This document shows positions 25,412 through 35,069 of a DNA stretch of 64,000 nucleotides, in pieces; position 1 is the first letter of the stretch, and the number at the start of each line of letters is the position of its first letter. Location of the stretch: positions 1-64,000 of the forward strand of contig JAAYBD010000042.1 in NCBI GenBank assembly GCA_012719035.1, read 5' to 3'. The stretch is from Clostridiales bacterium. Lineage in GTDB: Bacteria; Bacillota; Clostridia; Oscillospirales; Oscillospiraceae. Below the pieces are notes generated by a model. The model was not told the DNA's origin, did not search any database, and saw nothing but the letters and a program-made list of their open reading frames with translations. Position numbers and translations under genes: made by a program.

Positions 25412-26728
25412 CTAAAAATCGTCTTCGCCTATCAGACCGAGTTCAATAGCCTGCTGCTTGAGCTGATCTCTGAAATCAGGATGAGCGATGGGAATAAGCG
25501 CCTTTATGCGCTCTTTGTTGGAACGGAGATAAATGTCCGCAACGCCGTATTCGGTGACGATATACTGGGGGAGGTAACGCGGCGTTGTAACTATAGAGCC
25601 TTCGGGAAGTGCGGCAACGATGTTGGAGCGCGTTTGACCGGCTTTGTCCGTGTAGGTGGAACGCAGACAGAGGAAGCTGCGTCCGTTCTTTGCCCTTGGC
25701 GCGCCCGAAAGGAACGCAAAGGAACCTCCGACTGCGCTGTATTGTCTTATCCCCTGAGCTTCGGAGCAGGCCTGACCGGTGATGTCAATCATAAATGTGG
25801 AGTTTATTGCAACGATATTATCCACCTTTGCAACGGCTTCGGGAGTGATAACGTCGTTGACATCAAGAAGCGTTACTATATCACCATGTTCACCCAGCCA
25901 TTTGTAAAGCTCCTTGCTTCCGAAGGCACCAGCCATTTTTATATCCTTAACAATGCCCGCTTCTGCCAAATCTATCATGGCGTCAGTTCCTATTTCGGTG
26001 AAAACATGAAGGTCCTTTTTGTTCATCAGATCGTAAGCGATTTGGTTTCCGAGTCCTCCCATGCCTATCTGAATGGTGTCTCCGTCATTGATATATGGCA
26101 TGATCTGTTCCGCAATCACTTTGTCAAACTCTGTGGGAGGCGCAACGGGGAGAGAGGGAATATCATGATGGTTTTCAACAATATAGTCAAACATTGAAAG
26201 AGGAAGCTTTGTGAGCTCGGCGTTTCCATGTGCAACGGGCTGATAGCTGTTGACGACTGCGATCCTTGTTTTCACACAGTCGTTTCTTATGATGTTCGGG
26301 GTAAAGTTTGTTCCCAAAACGCCTACATTGCAGTAGCCGTCCTCATCGGGAGGGCAGACCTCTATAGCGACGACATTTGCCTTATATACTTTAGTAACGG
26401 CATCAATCAAAGTGCCATAGGGAGCGGAATGAAAGTCAATATTGTTCATCTGCGCCGCCATGCGCTCAAGGACATTTGCAAAGAAAGAAATTGTGTGGAA
26501 GGATTTTTTATAGCTGGGGTCCATCAGGATTTTGTTTGGAGCAAGGTACATGTTGCCTAAAAGCGTAACATTGCTAAGTTCATCGGATCTGTCCGCCAAT
26601 GAATCCATAAAGTCATAAGGTATGCAAAGTGTGCTGCCCATCCAAATGGTGTCGCCGGACTTGATTTTGCCCGCAGCTTCCTGCATAGTGACAAGATGGT
26701 CTTCATAATATTTCTTCCAGTTTTCCAT
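25412..26728 (-). CDS. Acetyl-CoA hydrolase / butyrate-type CoA-transferase family protein
   Basis: CoA-transferase of the 4-hydroxybutyrate/acetate CoA-transferase (Cat/But) family, 438 aa, the usual size. It moves CoA between acetate and another short acid. The CoA-binding motif IGMGGLGNQIA (about residue 225) and the region with the catalytic Glu (VFTEIGTDAMIDLAEAG) are visible, as is the late GGSFAFLSGAPRAKNGRS stretch. Butyryl-CoA:acetate transferase is a reasonable guess in a gut anaerobe, but the exact acid cannot be read. AAAAGGAG precedes the ATG at 26728; the 46-codon upstream extension in the track is rejected. It is divergent from a LysR gene, its likely regulator. Confidence 0.88.
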   Translation of the reverse strand: MENWKKYYEDHLVTMQEAAGKIKSGDTIWMGSTLCIPYDFMDSLADRSDELSNVTLLGNMYLAPNKILMDPSYKKSFHTISFFANVLERMAAQMNNIDFHSAPYGTLIDAVTKVYKANVVAIEVCPPDEDGYCNVGVLGTNFTPNIIRNDCVKTRIAVVNSYQPVAHGNAELTKLPLSMFDYIVENHHDIPSLPVAPPTEFDKVIAEQIMPYINDGDTIQIGMGGLGNQIAYDLMNKKDLHVFTEIGTDAMIDLAEAGIVKDIKMAGAFGSKELYKWLGEHGDIVTLLDVNDVITPEAVAKVDNIVAINSTFMIDITGQACSEAQGIRQYSAVGGSFAFLSGAPRAKNGRSFLCLRSTYTDKAGQTRSNIVAALPEGSIVTTPRYLPQYIVTEYGVADIYLRSNKERIKALIPIAHPDFRDQLKQQAIELGLIGEDDF

Positions 26729-26858
26729 AATGATTCTCCTTTTCGCTGTGCTATACTTAGATATTATGTGTTTTTCACGACACTTTACACAATCTGTCGT
26801 ATTTTCACTATCTGTGGTTATTTTAGCAAGCAGATGTAAAAATGTATAATAATTTATT

Positions 26859-26882
26859 AGTTTCAAGTAGATACTTGAAACT
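26859..26882. promoter_or_regulatory. 24-bp palindrome, probable LysR binding site
   Basis: AGTTTCAAGTA-GA-TACTTGAAACT: perfect 11-bp arms around a 2-nt centre, in the gap between the CoA-transferase and LysR genes. LysR-type sites are imperfect or perfect inverted repeats with a T-N11-A core, which this contains. A TATAAT at 26913-26918 may be the lysR -10. Confidence 0.72.
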
Positions 26883-26954
26883 TTTATACTTCTATATACC
26901 CCGAGTGTATGTTATAATAACTCAATGATTATAGATATATCTCTGGAGGTAATT

Positions 26955-27881
26955 ATGGAGCTTAGGGACTTACGTTATTTTTGTCTGACCGCTGAAATGG
27001 AGCATGTCACAAAAGCTGCTGACAGGCTGGGAATCGCCCAGCCCTTTCTGACCAGAGTTATAAGGCAGATCGAAGAGGAGATCGGCGGAGAGCTGTTTGA
27101 AAAAATAGGACGGCGAATTAAGCTGAATTCCAATGGCGAAGTGTTTTACAGATACGCGAAAATGGTTCTGGCAGATATGGATCGGCTTTATTCTGAGATG
27201 GACTATGTTTTTGACCGAAAGGAACAGACAATAACGCTTTTGTGCAACACAGAGTCTTTTGCAACGCGGCTGATAGTCGCATTCAAAGAGGAAAACCCCG
27301 ACTATGCACTTTCAGTTCTGCACGTTTCACAGCAGGAGATGATAGAGGCATTGACGACAGGAGAGGCCCATTTTGCCTTGTGCTGCCCTTCGATAAGCGA
27401 AAAGGAAGGCATAAATCTTGTAACTAAGGAAGCTTTTAGCGTCAGGGGCTGTGTATTACTGCCTCCGGGGCATCCACTTTTAGCAAAAAACATTTTAGTT
27501 TTGGATGATCTGCGCGGAGAGCGGCTTGTTACAATGCCTAAAAACAGCGCTATGCGTAATAAGCTCCAGCCTATTTTTGACCGATATGATTTCCATCCGC
27601 AGATAGTGTTTGAGTCAAACAACCTGAATATGATTACACAGGCAGTCGGCAGCGGATTCGGATATGCTTTTGTCACACAGCTGATTATGGAGGATTATCC
27701 CGAGCTGCGCCGATACTGTGTGGATATCGATCACCCGGACGTAGTCGGAAGCTACGGACTTACATATAACAAGCTGACGGTTGAAAACAGGAATGCCCGG
27801 CATTTCAGAGATTTTGCATTAGGTTTTCTTGAAAATCTCCAGCAATACTTTGAAAAATGGGAAATACGAAGCGGGGTTTGA
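26955..27881 (+). CDS. LysR-family transcriptional regulator
   Basis: A 308-aa LysR-type regulator. The N-terminal winged helix is MELRDLRYFCLTAEMEHVTKAADRLGIAQPFLTRVIRQIEEEIGGELFEK, followed by the type 2 periplasmic-binding-like effector domain. TGGAGGT lies 4-5 nt before the ATG at 26955, so the ten extra residues in the track are dropped. It is divergent from the CoA-transferase gene, with a 24-bp palindrome between them, so it most likely controls that gene and itself. The effector is unknown. Confidence 0.92.
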   Translation: MELRDLRYFCLTAEMEHVTKAADRLGIAQPFLTRVIRQIEEEIGGELFEKIGRRIKLNSNGEVFYRYAKMVLADMDRLYSEMDYVFDRKEQTITLLCNTESFATRLIVAFKEENPDYALSVLHVSQQEMIEALTTGEAHFALCCPSISEKEGINLVTKEAFSVRGCVLLPPGHPLLAKNILVLDDLRGERLVTMPKNSAMRNKLQPIFDRYDFHPQIVFESNNLNMITQAVGSGFGYAFVTQLIMEDYPELRRYCVDIDHPDVVGSYGLTYNKLTVENRNARHFRDFALGFLENLQQYFEKWEIRSGV

Positions 27882-28018
27882 TAAATCCGGCTTTGTCCAC
27901 ATCATGCTCTTTGGTCGTTGATATTGTAAAAAAGCCGTGTTAGAATAATTTGAAGCTGGAATTGCCTTACAGACAGCGTTGGGCAAGGGCTTTTTAATTT
28001 TTATTAAGTGGTGAAAAA

Positions 28019-28576
28019 ATGTCTGAAATTACAAAACAAGCGCTTGCGGCATCTCTAAAAAAACTGCTTGAGCAGAAGCCGATAGACAAAATTACGGTAA
28101 AAGATATAGTTGAGGACTGCGGAGTTAACCGCCATACCTTTTATTATCATTTTCAGGATATATACGAGCTGATTGAGTGGCTTTGCATCAATGAGGCGAA
28201 TGAGGTGCTCGGAACTCATAAAACCTATGACACATGGAAAGAGGGATTTCTTGATCTTTATGGATATCTTCATGACAATAAAGCCATTGTAATGAATGCG
28301 TATCACTCAAAGTACAGAAACTATCTTGAGAATTATATAAGGAGTCTCGTTCGCCCTTATATCATTGATTTTCTGGAAATCCAGAGTGAAGGCATGAAGA
28401 TTTCGGAGGAGAAGTTTGAATTCATAGCCGATACATATACATATGGAATCGTAAGTCTTGCTATGGACTGGATAGCAGACGATATGATGACGCGCTATAA
28501 CAATTCTATGAAGTTTTTTTTGCGGCTTTTGGATGGGAGTATGAAATACACACTTCAAAAGTTTGCCGAACAATAG
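28019..28576 (+). CDS. TetR/AcrR-family transcriptional regulator
   Basis: A 185-aa regulator with an N-terminal TetR helix-turn-helix (ITVKDIVEDCGVNRHTFYYHFQDIYELIEWL) and an all-helical effector domain. Close in sequence to the TetR at 2996 (shared LLEQKP-x-x-KITVK and NR-x-TFYY). It lies 171 bp upstream of the RND pump gene with a terminator between, so local control of the pump is a plausible but unproven role. The ribosome binding site is weak (AAGTGGTGAAAAA). Confidence 0.85.
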   Translation: MSEITKQALAASLKKLLEQKPIDKITVKDIVEDCGVNRHTFYYHFQDIYELIEWLCINEANEVLGTHKTYDTWKEGFLDLYGYLHDNKAIVMNAYHSKYRNYLENYIRSLVRPYIIDFLEIQSEGMKISEEKFEFIADTYTYGIVSLAMDWIADDMMTRYNNSMKFFLRLLDGSMKYTLQKFAEQ

Positions 28577-28617
28577 ACACATATTTTGGTTTTTGGCTAA
28601 TTTTGCATCAAATAATG

Positions 28618-28652
28618 CACCGTGGCGGAATTTTTGCCACGGTGATTTTTTT
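28618..28652 (+). terminator. Terminator after tetR
   Basis: A 9-bp stem CACCGTGGC/GCCACGGTG followed by ATTTTTTT. Confidence 0.9.
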
Positions 28653-28747
28653 GTCCCTTTATTTTTAGGTATTTAAGAGCTATCCTTAGTGCACTGCGAA
28701 AAATCAAATGCACGGGTTAGCACCCGGCAAAAATGGGGGAAAAGATA

Positions 28748-30859
28748 ATGGAAAAGTTTGGCCGTGCGGTTGTGAAGTATCGGGTCCTGATACTTGTGGT
28801 CGCTGTGCTCCTCATGATACCATCGGTTTTTGGTATGCAGAGAACCAGAATAAACTACGATATGCTGGACTATCTGCCGGAGGATATGGATACGGTCATC
28901 GGACAGAATATCCTGCTTGATGAGTTTGGAAAAGGAGCGTTTTCATTCGTAATAGTCGAGGGAATGGACTGCGCAGAGGTTAGCTCACTGAAATCACGCA
29001 TAGAACAAGTCGATCATGTTTCACAGGTCGTTTGGTATGACGATATTTTTAGTCCTGATGTCCCTATGGAAATGCTTCCCGAGAAATATTATGAAGCTTT
29101 CAACTCGGGCGATGCAAAACTTTTGGCGGTATTCTTCGATACATCTACATCTGATGACGAAACAATGCAGGCGGTTTCGGACATACGCAGCGTCGCAGGA
29201 AAACAGTGTTATGTTTCAGGACTGTCGGCTCTGGTAACAGACCTTAAAGCGCTTTGCGAACGTGAAGAACCGATTTATGTGGGCATTGCGGTTACCTGCG
29301 CCCTTGTGGCAATGATAATCCTTTTGGATTCATGGCTTTCACCTTTTATTTTCCTTATGAGCATCGGAATGTCCATACTGCTGAATATGGGCACAAATTA
29401 CTTCTTAGGCGAAATATCATACATAACCAAAGCGCTTGCCGCAGTTCTTCAGCTTGCCGTTACAATGGACTATTCCATATTCTTGTGGCACAGCTATTAT
29501 GATAAAAAAACAGCCCGTATGGATAGGCTGGAGGCGATGAGTCAAGCGGTTGCAGACACCGTCGTCGCTGTAATTGGCAGCTCTGCAACTACGATTGCCG
29601 GTTTTGCCGCCCTATGCTTCATGAGTTATACGATGGGCAGGGACCTTGGAATAGTCATGGCGAAAGGCGTACTTCTTGGGGTTGTAGGAAGCATAACGAC
29701 TTTGCCGGCACTTATTCTTCTTTTCGATAAGCCACTTGAGAAAACAAGACATAAATCAATAATCCCGAACATGGACGGGTTTGCAAAATTCATCGTCAAA
29801 TATCACTTAGTCTTTCTCATAATTTTTGTTATTGTTGCGATTCCGGCAACAATAGGATACACGAACATTCCTGTTTATTATGACTTCACCAACATACTTA
29901 CAGGCGATGATATTTCAAGTATCTCAGAGGACGATGTACAGTTTTTGATTGCAAACACGAAGCTTGAAGAGGATTTTGATATTTGCTCTACACACATGAT
30001 TTTGATGGATGCCAATGTCCCTGCAAAGGACGTTAAAAAAATGTGTAAAGAGATAGATGCCGTTGATGGGGTCAAGTATACGCTCGGTCTTAACTCCCTG
30101 ATCGGAAGCACGATTCCTCAGGAAATGGTGCCCGACTCAATAGGTGATGCGCTTAGAAGTGACAAATATCAGCTTCTGCTTATAAATTCATCGTACAAAG
30201 TCTCTGCTGATGAATGCAACGAACAGATAGAAAAAATATCTTCCATACTGAAAAGCTATGATAAAAATGGAATGCTTATCGGTGAAGCGCCATGTACTAA
30301 GGATTTGATAGAGGTCACAGACAAAGACTTCAGTGTCGTTAACACTATATCGCTGGCGGCGATATTCATTATAATTGCACTTACGCTGAAGAGCATATCG
30401 CTTCCCGTAATACTTGTTGCCGTCATCGAATTTGCAATTTTTATAAATCTCGGCATACCTTACTTCGTTGATTACTCGATGCCGTTTATCGCACCGATAT
30501 GCATAAGTACGATACAGCTTGGCGCAACAGTCGATTATGCAATACTTATGACTACACGCTACAAGAAGGAACGTATTGAAGGCAGTCCCAAGAATACAGC
30601 GATAACAAATGCGCTTTCCTTCTCTATACCGTCGATACTGGTCAGCGCGCTCGGCTTCTTTGCCGCTACCTTCAGCGTGGGAGCATATTCTGATGTCAGC
30701 TTGATAAGCTCTATGTGCAATCTCATTTCAAGAGGAGCAATTGCAAGTATGTTTTCAGTTATCATTGTTCTCCCGTCATTCCTTGTTCTGCTTGACAAGG
30801 TCGTATGTAAATCTACGGCAGGTATGAAGTCTGTCGATAAAATAACGGAGGGTATATAA
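28748..30859 (+). CDS. MmpL/HAE-type RND-family transporter
   Basis: Membrane transporter of 703 aa with duplicated halves, each with one N-terminal membrane helix, an extracytoplasmic domain and a five- or six-helix bundle. The functional Asp-type motif appears as LQLAVTMDYSIFLWHSYY in half 1 and LGATVDYAILMTTRYKKER in half 2, diagnostic of MMPL/SSD-type transporters. The short loop domains are typical of Gram-positive MmpL-like proteins that export lipids or hydrophobic drugs. The ATG at 28748 with a G-run upstream is chosen over 28733. The heptad-repeat protein gene starts 1 nt downstream, so both probably work together. The substrate is unknown. Confidence 0.87.
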   Translation: MEKFGRAVVKYRVLILVVAVLLMIPSVFGMQRTRINYDMLDYLPEDMDTVIGQNILLDEFGKGAFSFVIVEGMDCAEVSSLKSRIEQVDHVSQVVWYDDIFSPDVPMEMLPEKYYEAFNSGDAKLLAVFFDTSTSDDETMQAVSDIRSVAGKQCYVSGLSALVTDLKALCEREEPIYVGIAVTCALVAMIILLDSWLSPFIFLMSIGMSILLNMGTNYFLGEISYITKALAAVLQLAVTMDYSIFLWHSYYDKKTARMDRLEAMSQAVADTVVAVIGSSATTIAGFAALCFMSYTMGRDLGIVMAKGVLLGVVGSITTLPALILLFDKPLEKTRHKSIIPNMDGFAKFIVKYHLVFLIIFVIVAIPATIGYTNIPVYYDFTNILTGDDISSISEDDVQFLIANTKLEEDFDICSTHMILMDANVPAKDVKKMCKEIDAVDGVKYTLGLNSLIGSTIPQEMVPDSIGDALRSDKYQLLLINSSYKVSADECNEQIEKISSILKSYDKNGMLIGEAPCTKDLIEVTDKDFSVVNTISLAAIFIIIALTLKSISLPVILVAVIEFAIFINLGIPYFVDYSMPFIAPICISTIQLGATVDYAILMTTRYKKERIEGSPKNTAITNALSFSIPSILVSALGFFAATFSVGAYSDVSLISSMCNLISRGAIASMFSVIIVLPSFLVLLDKVVCKSTAGMKSVDKITEGI

Positions 30860-30860
30860 A

Positions 30861-32804
30861 ATGAAGCTTTTTACAAATAAAATAACAAAAACAGTTTCAA
30901 TAGTGCTTTCTGCGTGCCTTGTGTGCGGGATAGCGGGCGGCGTTGCACTTTCTGCCGGCGGCGAAATCGAAAAAACCTGCGGAGATGCGCTTAAAGCGGC
31001 GAATGAAGCAAATGCCGCGGCAGACAATGCTGTACGGACGCTTGGGGGAGATTCGGCTCAAAACCCGGTACATAAGAACGAGACGGTATATGTGATGGCA
31101 AATGCGCAGGGCGGAGTTCAGAAAGTAATAGTCAGCAGCGAACTGAAAAACAGCTCTGGCGCGAAAGAACTTGTAGATAACTCATGCCTTAAAGACATTA
31201 AAAATGTAAAGGGAATGGAAAACTATAATAAGAACTCCGACGGTACTATAACGTGGGATGCCGAGGGAAATGATATTTATTATCAGGGTACGACGGATAA
31301 AACTCTGCCCGTTAAGGTTTCGGTTCGTTATATGCTTGACGGAAGAGAAATCAGTGCTGACGAAATTGCCGGAAAGAGCGGCGATGTAACGATAAGGTTC
31401 GATTATAGCGTCGATAAAAGCGTGGTTTCAGGCTCGGAAGATACTGCGGTGCCGTTTCTTGCTATGACCGGAATGGTGCTTGACAACGATATCTTCTCCG
31501 ATATCGAAGCATCGAACGGCAAAATCATAAATGACGGGGATCGCAATGTGGTAATTGGATTTGCGCTTCCGGGTATAAGGGAAACCCTTGATTTAAGCAA
31601 GGACAAAGAGGCGGACATTCCCGATTATTTTGAGGTTAAAGCCCGCGCGGAGAATTTTGCACTTGAATCTACGATGACCTTTGCATCATGCGACTTTGTC
31701 AATGAAGTGGATACGGCGAAAATAGAAAGCGCTGATGACCTTACGGATGCTCTTGATAAGGTTTCATCTTCTGTAACACAGCTTCTCGACGGCTCATCCG
31801 CCCTGTATGACGGACTTAGCACTCTTCTTGAAAAGTCCGGGGAAATGACAAGCGGGATTGAAACCCTGTACAGCGGTGCGACAGAGCTTTCAACAGGACT
31901 GTCAACTTTGAATTCAAACAGTGCGTCGCTTAAATCGGGTGCATATCAGGTGTTCTCAACACTGACTTCAACGGCACAGACGCAGCTTAATGCCGCACTT
32001 ACAGAAAACGGCTATAATGCGGTTACTCTGACTCCGGAGAACTATGCCTCAGTACTCGGCGGTCTTCTTGACAGCTTTTCAGGAGGCGCATATACACAGG
32101 CAAAAGCCGCGGTGGAGGCTAAGGTAAGACCTGCGGTTGAGGCTGCGGTGCGCGAACAGGTTACTGCGGGTGTTAAGGAAACCGTTAAGGCATCCATGAT
32201 AGAAAAGGGGTATACGGCGGAACAGGCGGAAATGTACCTCCAAGGCAGCGAGGGCGCTGCGCTTGTAAACCAATATACCGCTGAAAAAATGGCGTCCGAT
32301 GAGATAAAAGGAACAATCGAATCCAATATCGAAAAAAAGCTGGCATCGGACGAGATACAGTCACAGATTACCGCAGCTGTCAGCAACGGTCTTGAGGGCA
32401 ACGCATCATATGCCGCAATCAAATCGCTGAAGGCTTCACTTGATAATTACGCCGCATTCTATAGCGGATTGAATGCATATACATCGGGAGTTTCCTCAGC
32501 AGCAGCAGGCGCGGCAAAGGTTTCGGGCGGAATAGGACAGCTGAAAGCGGGAGGCACAAATCTTGTAAGCGGCGTAACACAGCTTCGCGACGGTGCAATG
32601 AAACTCTCCAACGGTATGCGCGAGTTTTCAAATCAGCTCAGCTCTAAGCTCGACAATCTCTCAGATTCCGAACTTTCAGAGCTTATACCGAAAATCGGTT
32701 CCATGATAGATGCTGCAAAGAGCTATAATAACTACTCCGGCATTGCAGACGGAGCAGAAGGCAGTGTTAAATTTATTATTAAGACTGCTTCAATCGGAGA
32801 CTAA
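30861..32804 (+). CDS. Secreted heptad-repeat protein, RND partner
   Basis: Protein of 647 aa with an N-terminal membrane anchor or signal (VSIVLSACLVCGIAGGVAL), an early extracytoplasmic beta-rich region (VQKVIVSSELKNSSG...) and then long repeats of the L-x-x-G-x-x-x-L type (LLDGSSALYDGLSTLLEKSGEMTSGIETLYSG, later LKAGGTNLVSGVTQLRDG). This is the pattern of YhgE/Pip-like and 'X-X-X-Leu-X-X-Gly' heptad proteins that sit next to MmpL genes in Firmicutes. I see no obvious C-terminal membrane helix. GGAGGG precedes the ATG. A role as periplasmic-side adaptor for the pump is inference. Confidence 0.75.
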   Translation: MKLFTNKITKTVSIVLSACLVCGIAGGVALSAGGEIEKTCGDALKAANEANAAADNAVRTLGGDSAQNPVHKNETVYVMANAQGGVQKVIVSSELKNSSGAKELVDNSCLKDIKNVKGMENYNKNSDGTITWDAEGNDIYYQGTTDKTLPVKVSVRYMLDGREISADEIAGKSGDVTIRFDYSVDKSVVSGSEDTAVPFLAMTGMVLDNDIFSDIEASNGKIINDGDRNVVIGFALPGIRETLDLSKDKEADIPDYFEVKARAENFALESTMTFASCDFVNEVDTAKIESADDLTDALDKVSSSVTQLLDGSSALYDGLSTLLEKSGEMTSGIETLYSGATELSTGLSTLNSNSASLKSGAYQVFSTLTSTAQTQLNAALTENGYNAVTLTPENYASVLGGLLDSFSGGAYTQAKAAVEAKVRPAVEAAVREQVTAGVKETVKASMIEKGYTAEQAEMYLQGSEGAALVNQYTAEKMASDEIKGTIESNIEKKLASDEIQSQITAAVSNGLEGNASYAAIKSLKASLDNYAAFYSGLNAYTSGVSSAAAGAAKVSGGIGQLKAGGTNLVSGVTQLRDGAMKLSNGMREFSNQLSSKLDNLSDSELSELIPKIGSMIDAAKSYNNYSGIADGAEGSVKFIIKTASIGD

Positions 32805-32860
32805 GCTGCAATCTCTGCTTCGATTGCGGTTTAATCTATACATTTCCAATTCTCCCAAAG

Positions 32861-32898
32861 AAAGACCGCGGGGTTATCTCCGCGGTCTTTCGCTTTTT
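32861..32898 (+). terminator. Terminator between convergent operons
   Basis: An 11-bp stem AAAGACCGCGG/CCGCGGTCTTT followed by CGCTTTTT. Confidence 0.88.
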
Positions 32899-32958
32899 AT
32901 TTACAGCTATTTAGAAAAATCGGTACGGCACTAAAATTTATAGTCGCGCCCTTCAACA

Positions 32959-34692
32959 TTAGAGTGTTGCGGCCTTATACAAGGAGGCGTATATTCCGTC
33001 ATTCTGCAAAAGCTCGCTGTGGGTGCCTTCCTCCGCTATGCCGCTTTGCGTAAGGACAAGAATCCGCTTTGCGTTATGGATAGTTGAAAGCCTGTGTGCG
33101 ATTACAAAAGTTGTGCGGTTTTTCGCAAGCTTTTCAAGTGATTCCTGAACCACACGCTCGCTTTCGTTGTCGAGAGCACTTGTTGCCTCGTCAAAAATCA
33201 GTATGGGCGGATTTTTAAGAAATACCCTTGCGATGGAAAGGCGCTGCTTCTGTCCGCCGGAGAGCTTCAGTCCGCGCTGACCGATGTTTGTGTCATAGCC
33301 TTGAGGCAGAGCCATGATAAATTCGTGGGCATCGGCTTTTTTAGCGGCTTCGACGACCTCTTCGTCCGTAGCTTCCGGACGTCCATACCGGATATTGTCC
33401 ATGACTGTATCCGCAAAAAGATAGACATCCTGCTGGACAATTCCTATTTGGTCGCGAAGGCTCTTGAGCGTGAGACTGCGGATATCCTTGCCGTCTATCG
33501 ATATGCTTCCGTCTGTCACCTCATAAAACCGCGGGATAAGACTGCACAGTGTGGTTTTTCCGACGCCGGACGAACCGACAAGTGCAACGTAATCCCCTGC
33601 CGGAACGGAGAGATTCAGGTGCTCGAAAACCGCACCGCCCTCATCATAGCAGAACGAAACATCATCGAATTGGATGTCGCCCCTGACATTGCGAAGCTCC
33701 TGCGCATCGGGGGCATCCTCTATATCCGGCTCTATGTTCATCATTTCGGTGAAACGTTCATAGCCTGACATGCCGTTTTGGAATTGCTCTGTAATAAACA
33801 CGAGCTTTCTGATCGGCTCTGTGAAGTTGTTTATATAGAGTAAAAATACGAGCAGGTCGGATAAATCTACAAGCTTTACGATGGACATTGCTGTGCCCGC
33901 GCCCGCAACGGCGATGGTGATGAAAGTCGTCATGGCGTTAAGTATGGTGTAATAGGTTGCCATAAAGCGATAACTTCTCTTTTTGCTCTGAACAAAGCGG
34001 CTGTTGCCGGCTTTGAATTTCTCAATTTCCACTTCCTCGTTGGCAAAGGATTTTACGACCCTTATACCCGAAAGGCTGTCTTCCATGGTAGCGTTTATTT
34101 CGCCTATTCTTGCCCTGTTCGCCACGAATGCCGATTTCATTTTTTTGTTGAGCTTTATTGCAAACCAAATCATAAACGGTATCGGTACAAAGGCTATAAG
34201 AGCCAGACGCCAGTTGATGGCAAGAAGCACAGACAGGGAACCTATAAGCTTGATGGAGGATATCACGATTTCCTCGGGACCGTGATGTAGAAGTTCGCTT
34301 ATTTCAAAAAGGTCGTTGGTGACGCGGGACATAAGCTGACCGACCTTTTGGTTGTCGAAAAAGCTGAAAGACAGCTTCTGATAGTGCATAAAAATCTGAT
34401 TTCTCATTTGATATTCGATTTTCGCACCCATAATATGCCCGTAGTAAGCTATGAAATAGTTGCAGTACATTTCTACAAGGAGCAAAAATAGCAGGAGCCC
34501 GACGATGATAAGTATAGTGCGGAGTGCCTCCGCACTTTCCCAATGCACAACGTCGTTTGAGAGATAGCGGATAAAAAGTGGTATCAGGATAGAAATTACG
34601 GCGCCAAGAACTGCAAAAAACATATCGGCGCTAAAAAGCTTTATATGTGGCTTGTAGTAGGAGACAAGCTTTTTAAATTTCGACTGCTGCAT
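32959..34692 (-). CDS. ABC exporter, fused permease-ATPase (MsbA/LmrA type)
   Basis: Half-transporter of 577 aa: about six membrane helices (residues 1-310) followed by an ATPase domain with Walker A GSSGVGKTT, the Q-loop in IGIVQQDVYLF, signature LSGGQKQR, Walker B ILIFDEATSALD and the H-loop VIAHRLST. It exports lipids, peptides or drugs as a dimer. The ATG at 34692 (M5 of the track) has GGAGG 5 nt upstream. It stands alone between convergent terminators and its own promoter. The substrate is not predictable. Confidence 0.9.
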   Translation of the reverse strand: MQQSKFKKLVSYYKPHIKLFSADMFFAVLGAVISILIPLFIRYLSNDVVHWESAEALRTILIIVGLLLFLLLVEMYCNYFIAYYGHIMGAKIEYQMRNQIFMHYQKLSFSFFDNQKVGQLMSRVTNDLFEISELLHHGPEEIVISSIKLIGSLSVLLAINWRLALIAFVPIPFMIWFAIKLNKKMKSAFVANRARIGEINATMEDSLSGIRVVKSFANEEVEIEKFKAGNSRFVQSKKRSYRFMATYYTILNAMTTFITIAVAGAGTAMSIVKLVDLSDLLVFLLYINNFTEPIRKLVFITEQFQNGMSGYERFTEMMNIEPDIEDAPDAQELRNVRGDIQFDDVSFCYDEGGAVFEHLNLSVPAGDYVALVGSSGVGKTTLCSLIPRFYEVTDGSISIDGKDIRSLTLKSLRDQIGIVQQDVYLFADTVMDNIRYGRPEATDEEVVEAAKKADAHEFIMALPQGYDTNIGQRGLKLSGGQKQRLSIARVFLKNPPILIFDEATSALDNESERVVQESLEKLAKNRTTFVIAHRLSTIHNAKRILVLTQSGIAEEGTHSELLQNDGIYASLYKAATL

Positions 34693-34751
34693 TTTGACCT
34701 CCATGTTTTATTTTTTAGAAATCCCAATCAGATTAATGTGGATTTCGCAAT

Positions 34752-34779
34752 ATTTTATATCATTAAACGAAAATGTCAA
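34752..34779 (-). promoter_or_regulatory. Promoter of the ABC exporter
   Basis: On the minus strand, TTGACA (34779-34774), a 16-nt spacer and TAAAAT (34757-34752), about 60 nt before the start codon. Confidence 0.65.
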
Positions 34780-34869
34780 GCCCGGGGACCGGTGGCAAAG
34801 GGCAGTATATAATTTATAATGAACGTAGATGCCCGTATGTATCTATTGTTTGCGGAGGACGAGTTTGCG

Positions 34870-34903
34870 GCAGCAGGTACAATTAAGCAGCAGGTACAAT
34901 TAA
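34870..34903. repeat. Perfect 17-bp tandem duplication
   Basis: GCAGCAGGTACAATTAA occurs twice in direct succession in the 377-bp gap between the exporter gene and the small secreted-protein gene. I see no gene in that gap. Confidence 0.9.
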
Positions 34904-35069
34904 ATAGAAAACCGCAGGGATAAAACTATGCCTATAAGGAAAAATGGGGACCCATTAAAGGGATAAAAAATAAAATGGAAAAAATTATTTAATTTTATGC
35001 AATAAAAACCTGCCTTGCCGCGTTAATGTAGTGACTGTATTGTCAATACTAAATTTAAGGAGAGTTTCA

